NCBI GenBank assembly: GCA_002841335.1
Contig: PHEY01000004.1
Span: 124,001 to 188,000, forward strand
Length of the DNA: 64,000 nt
Direction: 5' to 3'
Source of the DNA: Actinobacteria bacterium HGW-Actinobacteria-2
GTDB taxonomy: Bacteria > Actinomycetota > Actinomycetes > Propionibacteriales > Propionibacteriaceae
Below are positions 9,608 through 19,672 of this stretch, in pieces. The notes under the pieces are model-generated. The model saw nothing but the letters and a program-made list of their open reading frames with translations, searched no databases and had not been told where the DNA came from. The translations under genes were made by a program, and so were the position numbers. Within the stretch, counting starts at the first letter, position 1. Each line of letters begins with the position of its first letter.

Positions 9608-9890
9608 AGATCGGGATCACGCCGTTGAAGGTGACGTTGATGCCGAGACCGTGCAGCACGATGTAGGCGATCCCGAGCAGGACGGCGATGATGTCGATGC
9701 CGAACGCCGCATAGGCCACGATCCGACCGCGTAGCGGCGGACGCACTCCCGGCGTCGGGGCTCCGTCCGTGCCGCCCCAGGCCAGTGCGCGGACGCCGAC
9801 GGCGAACAGTGTCGGCAGGCCGGCACCCAGCAGGATGCCGATGAGCAGGATGCGCCAGGTGGCGTCGAGAGCGGCCAGTACTTGATCCAT
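9591..9890 (-). CDS. Small membrane protein, adjacent to phosphate permease
   Basis: 99 aa with hydrophobic segments; abuts Pit gene. Confidence 0.7.
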   Translation of the reverse strand: MDQVLAALDATWRILLIGILLGAGLPTLFAVGVRALAWGGTDGAPTPGVRPPLRGRIVAYAAFGIDIIAVLLGIAYIVLHGLGINVTFNGVIPIFTPKH

Positions 9891-11137
9891 CAGTTGGCCC
9901 CTCCTGCGACACCGGCCGGTGCGTCGACGCCCTCATTGTCAGTCGACGTATCGGCGCCGTCGTTCCACTCATCGTTGACGTTGTCGTGGCTGACCGGATC
10001 CTGCTTGGAGTGCCACCACAAGTAGGCCGCGACCGCGCACATGATCGCGAAGATGGCAGCGCCGCCGCCTAAGCCGCCGATCAGGTGAGCGGTCCACCAC
10101 ATCGCGGCACCGACCAGGCCGGCTGCCGGAAGCGTCACGATCCAGGCCAGACCCATCCGGGCAGCCACCAGCCAGCGGACAGTGGCGCCCTTGCGTCCGA
10201 GCCCGGAGCCGATGATCGAGCCGGTGCACACGTGAGTGGTCGACAGGGCGAAGCCCAGCTGGCTGGACGTCAGAATCACTGCGGCCGAGGCGCTGTCGGC
10301 CGCCATGCCCTGGGGAGAGAAGACCTCCACCAGGCCGCGGCCCATCGTCCGGATGATTCGCCAGCCGCCGATGTAGGTGCCCGAGGCAATGGCCAGGGCG
10401 CAGGCGAACTTCACCCAGAGCGGGATCTCGGTGGTGGACGTCCAGTAGCCGCTGCCGATCAGCGCCAGGGTGACCACGCCCATGGTCTTCTGCGCGTCGT
10501 TGGTGCCGTGGGACAGCGAGAGCAGGGACGCGGTGGCCACCTGCCCCCAGCGGAAACCCGACTCCTGGTAGCGGCGGGAGAGTTTCGCGGTGATCCAGAA
10601 GACCAATCGGGTGCCGATCATGGCCACGACCATCGCCACCAACGGCGAGATCAAGGCCGGCAGCACCACCTTGCCGACCACGCCGTCCAGCTTGGTGCCT
10701 TCCCCGATCCACTTCACTCCGGCCCAGCCGAGGCTGGCCACGGTCGCGCCGACCAGGCCGCCGAACAGGGCATGAGATGAGCTGGACGGCAGCCCGAGCC
10801 GCCAGGTGAGCACGTTCCAGGTGATGGCACCGGCCAAGCCGGCCATCAGGATCAGCAGCAGGGCGTAGCCGCCGTCGGCGACCAGATCAGCGCGCGGTGT
10901 CCCGTCCGGGTTCTGAATGCGAATGACGGCGTTGGTGACCGTCAGGGCCACCTCCACCGAGAGGAAGGCACCGACCAAGTTGAGGATGGCCGACAGTGTG
11001 ACAGCGGCCTTCGGTGACAACGCCTTGGTTGCGATCGAAGTGGCCATCGCGTTCGCCGTGTCATGAAAGCCGTTCGTGAAATCGAAGGCCAACGCTGTGA
11101 CAACGACAAGCGACAGGAGTATGAACTCGGGGGTCAC
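9890..11137 (-). CDS. pit: Inorganic phosphate transporter, PiT family
   Basis: DFTNGFHDTANAMATSIATKAL; SHGTNDAQKTMGVV. Confidence 0.95.
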   Translation of the reverse strand: MTPEFILLSLVVVTALAFDFTNGFHDTANAMATSIATKALSPKAAVTLSAILNLVGAFLSVEVALTVTNAVIRIQNPDGTPRADLVADGGYALLLILMAGLAGAITWNVLTWRLGLPSSSSHALFGGLVGATVASLGWAGVKWIGEGTKLDGVVGKVVLPALISPLVAMVVAMIGTRLVFWITAKLSRRYQESGFRWGQVATASLLSLSHGTNDAQKTMGVVTLALIGSGYWTSTTEIPLWVKFACALAIASGTYIGGWRIIRTMGRGLVEVFSPQGMAADSASAAVILTSSQLGFALSTTHVCTGSIIGSGLGRKGATVRWLVAARMGLAWIVTLPAAGLVGAAMWWTAHLIGGLGGGAAIFAIMCAVAAYLWWHSKQDPVSHDNVNDEWNDGADTSTDNEGVDAPAGVAGGAN

Positions 11138-11170
11138 GATGACATGGTAGGGGTATCGGGGCCGCTTTAC

Positions 11171-11830
11171 CTACGCGGCCGAGTTGGTAGTCGTATTGGA
11201 CGTGCGACCCGGTGCTGGTGGGGTACTATCCGCCCTTCGTGTGGCGGCGATGGTCGCGACCCGGGCCAAAGCCGCCCGCATCCGCATCGGGGTGAAGCCG
11301 GCGGCCAGGGCACGTCGCCGCAGCCCGGCTTGCGCCTTGGCCAACGCCCAGCCGCGACGGATGGCGATGTGTGCCGGTTTGCGCTTGCCGGCCAGGTCGC
11401 GGCGCAGGCGCAGCAGATAGACCAGCGCCGCCGGACGGTCGAGATAGATCGCCTCGGTGGCCAGGCCGGCATCGCGGCACCGCTGCAAGAACTCGATCGC
11501 GAAGATGCCTTCCGCGCCCAGACAGGACGAGCCGTGCAGATCGACCGGATGGGTGCCCACCCGTCGGCTCAGCGAGATCGAGTAGTCGGGGGCATCGGTG
11601 TGGCCGGTGTGGATCAGTTCGGTCAGTCCGGCCATCGCGGCCTCGGCGTCCCAAGACAGCGGATCGTCCCAGTCGGTGATGCCCAACGAGGTCGTCGGCA
11701 TGCCGGGATGGTCCGCGTCGTAGTAGTAGTCGTCCAGGCGCAGGCAGGGCAGCCCGGAGGCGTGCATCAGGCGCGACTTGCCGCTGCCGGACGGGCCGGC
11801 GATCAGGAACAGGTGAGCCGGCGTGCTCAC
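11171..11830 (-). CDS. Uridine kinase-like P-loop protein
   Basis: VSTPAHLFLIAGPSGSGKSRL; LRLDDYYYD; GTG start overlapping the mutase stop. Confidence 0.75.
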   Translation of the reverse strand: MSTPAHLFLIAGPSGSGKSRLMHASGLPCLRLDDYYYDADHPGMPTTSLGITDWDDPLSWDAEAAMAGLTELIHTGHTDAPDYSISLSRRVGTHPVDLHGSSCLGAEGIFAIEFLQRCRDAGLATEAIYLDRPAALVYLLRLRRDLAGKRKPAHIAIRRGWALAKAQAGLRRRALAAGFTPMRMRAALARVATIAATRRADSTPPAPGRTSNTTTNSAA

Positions 11831-13464
11831 AGTCCCAGGACCGCCGTGACGTCGGAGCGCAGCTGGGCCAACTTGGCCGCGGCCGCCGCCCGCGCTGGGG
11901 CGAGCTCCCCGGGGGCGGTCACCTGCAGGTAGCACTTCAGCTTGGGCTCGGTACCCGACGGCCGCACCACCACCCGGACGCTCGCGCCGGTGAACGCCAT
12001 GCCGTCGGTGGGCGGCAGGTCAGCCGACCCCTCGGCCAGGTCGACCGCGGTGACCGGCTCGCCGGCCAAGGACGTCGGCGGATTGGTGCGCACCCGAGCC
12101 ATCGCCTCGCTGATCAGCCGCAGATCGGCCACTCGGAAGGACAGGCCCGAGTTGAGGTACACCCCGTAGGTGGCGGCGATCTCGTCCAGCCGGTCGGCGA
12201 CGGTGCGTCCCTCGGCCTTCAGAGAGGCGGCCAGGGCCAGGATCCGCACCAAGGTGGTGATCCCGTCCTTGTCGGGGACGGCGGACGGATCGCTGCAGTA
12301 GCCGATCGCCTCCTCGTAGCCGAAGGCCAGACCGGGGACGCGTCCGATCCACTTGAAGCCGGTCAAGGTCGTGGTGAAAGGCTGGCCGTGGGCGGCAGCC
12401 ATCGCCGACAGCATCGTGGAGGACACGATCGAGCAGGCGTAGGTGCCGGTGGTGCCGCGGCGCAGCGCGTCGTCGGCGAGCAGGATGCCCAACTCGTCAC
12501 CGGTGAGCATCCGCCAGCCGTCGGCGAACGGCGCGGCCAGGGCGCAGCGATCAGCGTCGGGGTCGTTGGCGATGGCGATGTCGGCATCCACCCGTGCGGC
12601 CAGCGCCAGCGCCAGATCGATCGCGCCCGGCTCCTCGGGATTGGGGAAGGCGACGGTGGGGAAGTCCGGATCGGGATCGATCTGCTCGGTGACCCGGTGC
12701 GGGTCGTCGAAGCCGGCGGCCTTCACCACGGCGTCGACCACCGAGGCGCCCACGCCGTGCATCGCGGTGTACACCCAGCGAACCGGACGCGGTGCGTCCG
12801 CGGCCACCAGTCCGGCTGCCCGGGCCACGTAGGCGTCGACCAGCTCGGCGTCGACGCGGCGGTAGTCGGTGCTGCGCGGAATCTGGTCGATCGGGGCGGC
12901 GGACACGATGGCGATCTGGGCGGCGATGTCGGCATCGGCCGGCGGCACGATCTGGGAGCCGTCGCCGAGGTAGACCTTGTAGCCGTTGTCCTGCGGCGGA
13001 TTGTGGGACGCGGTGACCACCACGCCCGCGGCGCAGCCGAAGTGCTTGATCCCGAAGGCGACCACCGGGGTGGGCAGCGGACGGGCGCACAGCAGCGGCA
13101 CCAGGCCGGCGCCGGCCAGGATCTCGGCGGTGTCGGCGGCGAACACGTCGGAGTTGTGGCGGGCGTCGTAGCCGACGATCACCGGTCGTCCCTGCTGGCC
13201 GGTGTTGACCAGATAGCGCGCCAGGCCGGCGGCGGCCTGGGCAACCACGACCCGGTTCATCCGGCCCGGGCCGGGACCGAGCTTGCCGCGCAGCCCCGCC
13301 GTGCCGAAGGTCAGCGGTCCGGCGAAGGCGTCGGCCAACTCGGCCTGGGCGTCGGCGTCCCCGGCGTCGGCACGGGCGATGAGCTGATCCAGCTCAGCCA
13401 CCGTGGCCGGGTCGGGATCTTGGGCTCGCCACGATCGCAGCTGATCCTCGGTGATCATCGGCAC
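11827..13464 (-). CDS. Phosphoglucomutase/phosphomannomutase (phospho-sugar mutase)
   Basis: FGTAGLRGKLGPGPGRMN, TASHNPPQDNGYKVY, NDPDADRCALA, PSGTEPKLKCY. Confidence 0.95.
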   Translation of the reverse strand: MPMITEDQLRSWRAQDPDPATVAELDQLIARADAGDADAQAELADAFAGPLTFGTAGLRGKLGPGPGRMNRVVVAQAAAGLARYLVNTGQQGRPVIVGYDARHNSDVFAADTAEILAGAGLVPLLCARPLPTPVVAFGIKHFGCAAGVVVTASHNPPQDNGYKVYLGDGSQIVPPADADIAAQIAIVSAAPIDQIPRSTDYRRVDAELVDAYVARAAGLVAADAPRPVRWVYTAMHGVGASVVDAVVKAAGFDDPHRVTEQIDPDPDFPTVAFPNPEEPGAIDLALALAARVDADIAIANDPDADRCALAAPFADGWRMLTGDELGILLADDALRRGTTGTYACSIVSSTMLSAMAAAHGQPFTTTLTGFKWIGRVPGLAFGYEEAIGYCSDPSAVPDKDGITTLVRILALAASLKAEGRTVADRLDEIAATYGVYLNSGLSFRVADLRLISEAMARVRTNPPTSLAGEPVTAVDLAEGSADLPPTDGMAFTGASVRVVVRPSGTEPKLKCYLQVTAPGELAPARAAAAAKLAQLRSDVTAVLGL

Positions 13465-13467
13465 TCC

Positions 13468-14250
13468 TTACAGACGTTCCAGCAGCCCGCCGAGCAGGCC
13501 GCGCAGGCGAGGTTCGGCGGCCTTGCCGGCCTCAATGACTTCGCTGTGTTCCAGGGGGGTGGGGGAGATGCCGGCGCCCAGATTGGTCACCAGCGAGATC
13601 CCCAACACTTCCAGGCCGGCTTCACGGGCGGCGATGGTCTCCAAGGTGGTGGACATGCCGACCAGGTCGCCACCGAGGATCTTGGCCATCTTCACCTCGG
13701 CCGGGGTTTCGTACTGCGGCCCGCGGAACTGGACGTACACGCCTTCGGGCAGCGTGGGATCGACCTGGTGGGCCAGTTCGCGCAGCCGCGGGGAGTAGGC
13801 CTGAGTCAGATCGATGAAGGTCGCGCCCTCCAGCGGAGTGGCGCCGGTCAGGTTGATGTGGTCGCGGATCAGCACCGGCGTCCCGGGGGACCATTCGGGG
13901 TTGAGGCCTCCGCAGCCGTTGGTGAGCACGATCATGCCGGCGCCGGCCGCCGCCGCGGTGCGCACGCCGTGAACGACCGGGCCGGTGCCGCGACCCTCGT
14001 AGAAGTGGGTGCGTCCGTTGAACAGCGCGGCCACCTTGCCGGTCGCGGTGCGGATCAGTCGCAGCGAACCGCCGTGTCCGGCGACCACCGGCTTGGCGAA
14101 GCCGGGCAGATCGGCGAGCTCGCATTCGCCGATGGTTTCACCGAGTCCGGCCGAGGCGCCGGCCCACCCGGAGCCGAGGACGAGGGCGAGATCGATCGCG
14201 GGGACATTGAACCTGGTGAGCAGCGCCTGTGCTGCCTGGTGATGACTCAT
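13468..14250 (-). CDS. Purine-nucleoside phosphorylase
   Basis: LALVLGSGWAG, VLTNGCGGLNPEWSPGTPVLIRDHINLTG, RGPQYETPAEVKM. Confidence 0.93.
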   Translation of the reverse strand: MSHHQAAQALLTRFNVPAIDLALVLGSGWAGASAGLGETIGECELADLPGFAKPVVAGHGGSLRLIRTATGKVAALFNGRTHFYEGRGTGPVVHGVRTAAAAGAGMIVLTNGCGGLNPEWSPGTPVLIRDHINLTGATPLEGATFIDLTQAYSPRLRELAHQVDPTLPEGVYVQFRGPQYETPAEVKMAKILGGDLVGMSTTLETIAAREAGLEVLGISLVTNLGAGISPTPLEHSEVIEAGKAAEPRLRGLLGGLLERL

Positions 14251-14257
14251 TCGATGA

Positions 14258-14755
14258 CTATAACGAGGCGTCCGGGTCGACGGCAGCCGCTTCGGCCTCG
14301 TCGGCGGTCCGGGGGGCATCTTCGGTGATGTCGGTGGAGTCTTCTTCGAGGTCGGCGACCTCCGCCAAGGCGAACCATTCGGTCCGGGCGGGTGTCTGCA
14401 ACGCGATCGCGATCAGCAACACGATCAGCAAACCGACGAACACCAGGAACTGTCCGAACTGAACGGCTGCCTGAGCCGACAGCGGCAGGGACACCACCAT
14501 CATCATCAAGCCGATGCCGGCGAGGATGCCGCCACCGATCATCGACCAGCGCATCAGGGCCGTCGGCGTCCGCTGGGCCCGCTGCAGCAGCATCAGGGCG
14601 CCGGCGGCGACCGACACCGACAGCGGGAGAGCGCTGAGGCTGAGCGCGACCGCCTGTCCAGCAGTGGCTTCGGGCAGGCCGTAGATCACCAGCGCGACGC
14701 TGAGCGCGACGCCGACGGCGGCGACAATTGCTAGGGGGAGGATTCGTGGGTGCAC
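14258..14755 (-). CDS. Small multi-pass membrane protein
   Basis: VHPRILPLAIVAAVGVALSVALVIYG...; several hydrophobic helices; GTG start chosen over the 14824 ATG. Confidence 0.6.
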   Translation of the reverse strand: MHPRILPLAIVAAVGVALSVALVIYGLPEATAGQAVALSLSALPLSVSVAAGALMLLQRAQRTPTALMRWSMIGGGILAGIGLMMMVVSLPLSAQAAVQFGQFLVFVGLLIVLLIAIALQTPARTEWFALAEVADLEEDSTDITEDAPRTADEAEAAAVDPDASL

Positions 14756-14823
14756 CCCTGCGACCTTAGTCTCCTGGCCGATCGGCGACGGTGAGGACGC
14801 CCCGCGCTGGACCGCGTGAAACA

Positions 14824-16236
14824 ATGCACGGCGTGACGGACGTGGTGATTCTGGGCGGAGGCCCTGGTGGTTATGAGGCGGCCCTGGTCGCTCGCCAGCT
14901 GGGTGGAGATGTGACTTTGGTGGAGCGGCGCGGATTGGGCGGCTCAGCCGTCCTGACCGATGTGGTGCCGTCCAAGACCCTGATCGCGGCCGCTGAGGTG
15001 ATGACCAAGATCGGCAAGGCCGAGGAACTCGGGTTGCGCCTGGAGGGCGAAAACTGCCGACTGGTGGATGCGGTGAAGGTCGACATGGCCAAGGTCAACG
15101 CCCGGATCATGGCGCTGGCCGAGGCGCAGTCCGAAGACATCGGCGTCCGGCTGGCCGCCGACGGGGTGAACATCCTCAACGGCACCGGCCGCCTCGACGG
15201 CACCCGCGCGGTGATCGCCGAGACCGCCGAGGGAACCCAGCGGTTGAGCGCCGACATCATCCTGGTGGCCACCGGCGCGCATCCGCGTGAGTTGGACGCG
15301 GCCAAGCCCGACGGGCTGCGGATCTTCAACTGGGCGCAGATCTACAACCTCACCGAGATTCCCGAACACCTGATCGTGGTCGGCTCCGGCGTCACCGGCG
15401 CGGAGTTCGCCAGCGCCTACGCCGCGCTCGGGGTGAAGGTGACCCTGATTTCGTCCCGAGACAAGGTGCTGCCCGGTCAGGACGGCGACGCCGCTGACGT
15501 GATTCAGCAGGTCTTCGAAGCCAGCGGCATGACCGTGCTCAGCCGGGCCCGCGCCGTCGCGGCGCAGGTGCGCGGCGAGCAGGTGGTGGTCACCCTGGCC
15601 GACGGTGCCGAAGTGGTCGGCTCGCACTGCCTGATGGCGGTCGGCGCGATCCCCAACACCGCCGGAATCGGTTTGGCCGAGGCCGGGGTGGAGCTGACCG
15701 AGTCGGGCCATATCGTGGTCGACCGGGTCTCCCGGACGGCCGCTCGCGGCGTCTACGCCGCCGGTGACTGCACCGGGGTCAACGCGCTGGCCAGCGTGGC
15801 CGCCATGCAGGGTCGGATCGCCATGTGGCACGCCCTGGGTGATTCGGTGAGCCCGCTGGATCTGCGCACGGTGTCGGCCAACGTCTTCACCTCGCCGGAG
15901 ATCGCCACGGTCGGGATCAGCGAGGTTGAGGTGGCTCAGGGCAACCTGAACGTGGCAACGGTGATGTTGCCGCTGGCCGGCAACGCCCGGGCCAAGATGC
16001 AGGCCCTCGACCACGGCTTCGTCAAGCTGTTCGCCCTGCCCACCACCGGCATCATCATCGGCGCGGTCGTGGTGGCGCCGTCGGCCTCGGAGCTGATCCA
16101 CCCGCTGGCGATCGCCGTCCGGCAGAAGCTGACGGTCGACCAGCTGGTCGAGACCTTCACCGTCTACCCGTCGCTGTCCGGCTCGATCGCCGAGGCGGCC
16201 CGCCAGCTGCGCGGCGTCTCCGACCTCACCTACTGA
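14824..16236 (+). CDS. FAD-dependent NAD(P)H quinone/disulfide oxidoreductase (LpdA-like)
   Basis: DVVILGGGPGGYEAALVARQLGG; lacks the CxxxxC redox motif (GLGGSAVLTDVVPSK); C-terminal dimerisation domain. Confidence 0.88.
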   Translation: MHGVTDVVILGGGPGGYEAALVARQLGGDVTLVERRGLGGSAVLTDVVPSKTLIAAAEVMTKIGKAEELGLRLEGENCRLVDAVKVDMAKVNARIMALAEAQSEDIGVRLAADGVNILNGTGRLDGTRAVIAETAEGTQRLSADIILVATGAHPRELDAAKPDGLRIFNWAQIYNLTEIPEHLIVVGSGVTGAEFASAYAALGVKVTLISSRDKVLPGQDGDAADVIQQVFEASGMTVLSRARAVAAQVRGEQVVVTLADGAEVVGSHCLMAVGAIPNTAGIGLAEAGVELTESGHIVVDRVSRTAARGVYAAGDCTGVNALASVAAMQGRIAMWHALGDSVSPLDLRTVSANVFTSPEIATVGISEVEVAQGNLNVATVMLPLAGNARAKMQALDHGFVKLFALPTTGIIIGAVVVAPSASELIHPLAIAVRQKLTVDQLVETFTVYPSLSGSIAEAARQLRGVSDLTY

Positions 16237-16280
16237 GCCCCGCCCGCGCCGACCCCCGCAAGAGCCGACGCCGTCGTCCA

Positions 16281-16397
16281 CCCCCTGAGGGCTCGCCTTA
16301 GCCACCGGCGGCTCGCCTTGAGCGCCGAAGACTCGCCGTAGCTATCGAGGGCGCTCGTCGGGGCGAGCTTCCGACGATGAGGCGAGCTCTCAGTGGG
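16281..16397. repeat. Imperfect long inverted repeat with internal GCTCGCC-type repeats
   Basis: Arms 16281-16302 and 16376-16397 match at 18/22 positions when one is reverse-complemented; internal copies near 16311 and 16331. Confidence 0.6.
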
Positions 16398-16458
16398 TGG
16401 CCCGACAGGGGGCCGCTGGGGTTTGGTGGCTGGCCGCGAGTATCGGCCCACAACGGGA

Positions 16459-16495
16459 AACGCCGCCGACCAGGGCGAACCTGGCCGGCGGCGTT
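16459..16495 (-). terminator. Rho-independent terminator-like hairpin downstream of the acyl-CoA carboxylase alpha gene
   Basis: AACGCCGCCGACCAGG-GCGAA-CCTGGCCGGCGGCGTT, 16-bp stem with one mismatch. Confidence 0.75.
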
Positions 16496-16510
16496 CTCGC
16501 TGGCTCGTAC

Positions 16511-18274
16511 TTACGCGGGATCGACGATCTCACACAGCGCCTGACCGGAGGTGACGGTCTCGCCGGCCTTGGCCTTCAAAGACGCGATCACACCGGCGCG
16601 GTGCGCGTTGATCGGCTGCTCCATCTTCATGGCCTCCAGGACCACGATCAGGTCGCCCTCGTTCACCTCATCGCCCTCGACCACGGCGACCTTGACGATG
16701 GTGCCCTGCATCGGCGCCTCGAGGGTGTTGGTGGAGGCGGCCTTGGCCTTCGCGCCACCGGTGCTGCGTCGGGTCGGACGCTTGGCAGAGGCGGCCTTGG
16801 CCATCGGGGCCGACAAGGTGTTCGGCAGCTTGACCTCGACCCGGCGGCCGTTCACCTCGACCACGTAGGTGGTCGCCTCGACCGGCTCGGTCTCACCCAT
16901 GGTGCCGGTGTAGGGCTCGACATTGTTCTCGAACTCGGTCTCGATCCAGCGGGTGTGCACCTTGAAGTTGCCGTCCTCGGCTGCGAAGTCGGGCTCGGCC
17001 AGCACCGCCTTGTGGAACGGGATCACCGACGGCATGCCTTCCAGCACCGTCTCGGCCAGCGCGCGCTTGGCCCGGGCGATCGCCTGCGGCCGGTCGGCGC
17101 CGGTGACGATCACCTTGGCGACCAGCGAGTCGAACGAGCCGGGGACGGCCATGCCGGTCAGGTAGCCCTCGTCCACCCGGACGCCGGGGCCGGTGGGCGC
17201 ATGCCAGGAGGTCACCGTGCCCGGTGCCGGCATGAAGTTACGTCCGGCGTCCTCGGCGTTGATCCGGAACTCGATGGAGTGACCGCGGATCTCGGGATCG
17301 TCGAAGCCCAGCTCCTCGCCTTCGGCGATGCGGAACATCTGACGCACCAGATCGAGGCCGGTGACCTCTTCCGACACCGGGTGTTCCACCTGCAGACGGG
17401 TGTTCACCTCCAGGAAGGAGATGGTGCCGTCCTGGCCGATCAGGAACTCACAGGTGCCGGCACCGATGTAGCCGGCCTCCTTCAAGATCGCCTTACTGGC
17501 CGCGTACAGCCGGGCGCGCTGATCCTCGGTGACGAAGGGGGCCGGAGCCTCCTCGACCAGCTTCTGGTGGCGGCGCTGCAGCGAGCAGTCGCGGGTGGAG
17601 ACCACCACGACGTTGCCGTGGGCGTCGGCCAGGCACTGGGTCTCGACGTGGCGGGGACGATCCAGGTAGCGCTCGACGAAGCACTCGCCGCGCCCGAATG
17701 CGGTGACCGCCTCACGGGTGGCCGACTCGAACAACTCGGGCACTTCCTCCAGGGTGCGGGCGACCTTCAGGCCGCGTCCACCGCCGCCGAAGGCAGCCTT
17801 GATGGCGATCGGCAGGCCGTGCTCGGTCGCGAAAGCGACCACCTCGTCGGCGTCGGCCACCGGGTCGGGCGTGCCGGGCACCAGCGGGGCGCCCACTTTC
17901 TGGGCGATGTGGCGGGCCTTGACCTTGTCGCCGAGCGCGTCGATAGCGGCCGGCGGCGGGCCGATCCAGATCAGTCCGGCGTCCAGCACGGCCTGAGCGA
18001 AGCTCGCGTTCTCGGCCAGGAAGCCGTAGCCGGGGTGGATGGCGTCCGCACCGGCCCGGGCCGCGATGTCCAGGATCTTGGCGACATCGAGGTAGGTTTC
18101 GGCCGGCGTCATGCCGTTCAGGGCGAACGCCTCGTCGGCGAGCTTCACAAAAAGCGAATCCGCGTCCGGGTCGGCGTAGATGGCTACGCTGCCGATGCCG
18201 GCGTCACGAGCGGCACGGATCACGCGAACGGCGATCTCTCCGCGATTGGCAACCAGCACTTTGGTAATCGGCAT
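16511..18274 (-). CDS. Acetyl-/propionyl-CoA carboxylase alpha subunit (biotin carboxylase + BCCP)
   Basis: [22 protein letters not shown]; biotinylation motif VLEAMKMEQ. Confidence 0.95.
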   Translation of the reverse strand: MPITKVLVANRGEIAVRVIRAARDAGIGSVAIYADPDADSLFVKLADEAFALNGMTPAETYLDVAKILDIAARAGADAIHPGYGFLAENASFAQAVLDAGLIWIGPPPAAIDALGDKVKARHIAQKVGAPLVPGTPDPVADADEVVAFATEHGLPIAIKAAFGGGGRGLKVARTLEEVPELFESATREAVTAFGRGECFVERYLDRPRHVETQCLADAHGNVVVVSTRDCSLQRRHQKLVEEAPAPFVTEDQRARLYAASKAILKEAGYIGAGTCEFLIGQDGTISFLEVNTRLQVEHPVSEEVTGLDLVRQMFRIAEGEELGFDDPEIRGHSIEFRINAEDAGRNFMPAPGTVTSWHAPTGPGVRVDEGYLTGMAVPGSFDSLVAKVIVTGADRPQAIARAKRALAETVLEGMPSVIPFHKAVLAEPDFAAEDGNFKVHTRWIETEFENNVEPYTGTMGETEPVEATTYVVEVNGRRVEVKLPNTLSAPMAKAASAKRPTRRSTGGAKAKAASTNTLEAPMQGTIVKVAVVEGDEVNEGDLIVVLEAMKMEQPINAHRAGVIASLKAKAGETVTSGQALCEIVDPA

Positions 18275-18460
18275 GGGATTCCTCTCAAGGTCTGAGGCGA
18301 CAACGCAGCGGAGTCTAGTGAGTGAATGGCGATGTGGGCACTATCTGGGTGAACAGATTCCGTAGTTGGGACGAGTTCGGCCTTTGTCCGGTCAAATCCC
18401 GCACCACTAGGTGTGTCGACAATACGGCTTCGTGAGCGAGCATGGGTGCATGCTGGGAGC

Positions 18461-19453
18461 GTGAACAGCTGCCGCAGCCTCGCCTGGCGGGACGGGGTCG
18501 AAATATCTCGCGATTTCCCGCTGGCCGATCTCGACAAGTGGTTGGCCCAGCCCGAGGTGCTGGTCTGGCTCGACCTGGGCGACCCGGACCCGTTGGTGCT
18601 CAACGAGTTGGCGACCGAGCTGCAACTCGATCCGCTCGCGGTCGAGGACGCGGTCGAGCCGATGGAGCGGCCCAAGGCGACCCGGCATGCCAAGCACACC
18701 TTTCTGACCTGCTACTCGACGGCGGCCGTCCGGTCGGACCAGGGCGGCGTGGATCTCCAGCTCGGACGCATCTCGGCGTTCGTGCTGCCCAACGCGCTGA
18801 TCACGGTGCGCACTGGCGAGCTGGTCGAGTTGGATCCGATTGTGACCCGATGGCGCGATGACGGACTGCTGTCCCACGGGGTCGCGGCATTGGTGCACGG
18901 CATGTTGGACGAGATCATCGACGGACACTTCAACACCATCACCACCCTCGACGATGAGGTGGATCGCCTGGAGGAGTTGCTGTTCGACTCGACGCGCAGA
19001 CCTGCTGAGGTGCAGCAGCGAGTGTTCGGTTTGCGAAAGTCGCTGGTCGGCCTGCGCCGGGTGGTGCTGCCGATGCGGGAGGTGGTCACCGCGGTGATGC
19101 GATTCCGCGACGAGCGTTCCAAAGTGCTGGCCAGTGAGTTGGACGGCTACTTCAACGACTTGTACGACCACGCCATCCGGGCCGCGGAATGGACCGAGAG
19201 CCTGCGCGACATGGTTTCCAGCATTTTCGAGACCAATCTGAGCCTGCAGGACGCCCGGCTGAACGAGATCATGAAGAAGCTCGCCGCCTGGGCCGCCATC
19301 ATCGCCGTCCCCACCGCGGTCACCGGCTGGTTCGGCCAGAACATCCCCTTTTTCGGCTTCGGCGACCCGGGCGGCGTGACCATCAGCGCGGCGCTGATCG
19401 TGATCGGCTCGGTGGGCCTATACCTGGTCTTCCGCAAGTTCGACTGGATCTAG
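18461..19453 (+). CDS. corA: CorA-family magnesium/cobalt transporter
   Basis: C-terminal IAVPTAVTGWFGQNIPFFG (GxN motif) with two TM helices; in-frame start also possible at 18413. Confidence 0.9.
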   Translation: MNSCRSLAWRDGVEISRDFPLADLDKWLAQPEVLVWLDLGDPDPLVLNELATELQLDPLAVEDAVEPMERPKATRHAKHTFLTCYSTAAVRSDQGGVDLQLGRISAFVLPNALITVRTGELVELDPIVTRWRDDGLLSHGVAALVHGMLDEIIDGHFNTITTLDDEVDRLEELLFDSTRRPAEVQQRVFGLRKSLVGLRRVVLPMREVVTAVMRFRDERSKVLASELDGYFNDLYDHAIRAAEWTESLRDMVSSIFETNLSLQDARLNEIMKKLAAWAAIIAVPTAVTGWFGQNIPFFGFGDPGGVTISAALIVIGSVGLYLVFRKFDWI

Positions 19454-19463
19454 CTCCCAACGT

Positions 19464-19618
19464 CCCTCCCCCCCCCGCCCGCCCCCCGCCCCCGCCCGCG
19501 GCCCCTCCGCCCCTCCGGCCCGCCGCAGCGGCCCCCGAAACGCGCAACTGCTACCGAAATTTCGGGGGCGGCTGCGCAATTCGGGGGCAAACGGCGGCGT
19601 GGGTGGGGCGGGTGGGGC
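19464..19618. repeat. Strand-asymmetric C-rich then G-rich intergenic element with central nested palindrome
   Basis: C-runs 19464-19512; 12-nt palindrome CCGAAATTTCGG 19554-19565 inside arms 19532-19546/19573-19587; GGGTGGGGCGGGTGGGG from 19601. Confidence 0.7.
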
Positions 19619-19672
19619 GGTGGCGGAGTGGGCTGGGGTCGGGTGGGGGAGTTGGCGCGTAGCATCCGGTCC

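Noticed and set aside
12388-14328. 646-aa + strand ORF opposite phosphohexomutase and PNP
   Set aside because: Gly/Arg/His/Val-rich antisense translation; the opposite strand encodes clear enzymes
16397-18295. 632-aa + strand ORF
   Set aside because: Antisense to the biotin carboxylase gene; low-complexity composition typical of high-GC shadow ORFs
18296-18460. Possible magnesium riboswitch upstream of corA
   Set aside because: No M-box-like conserved core recognised; the gap is short and unremarkable
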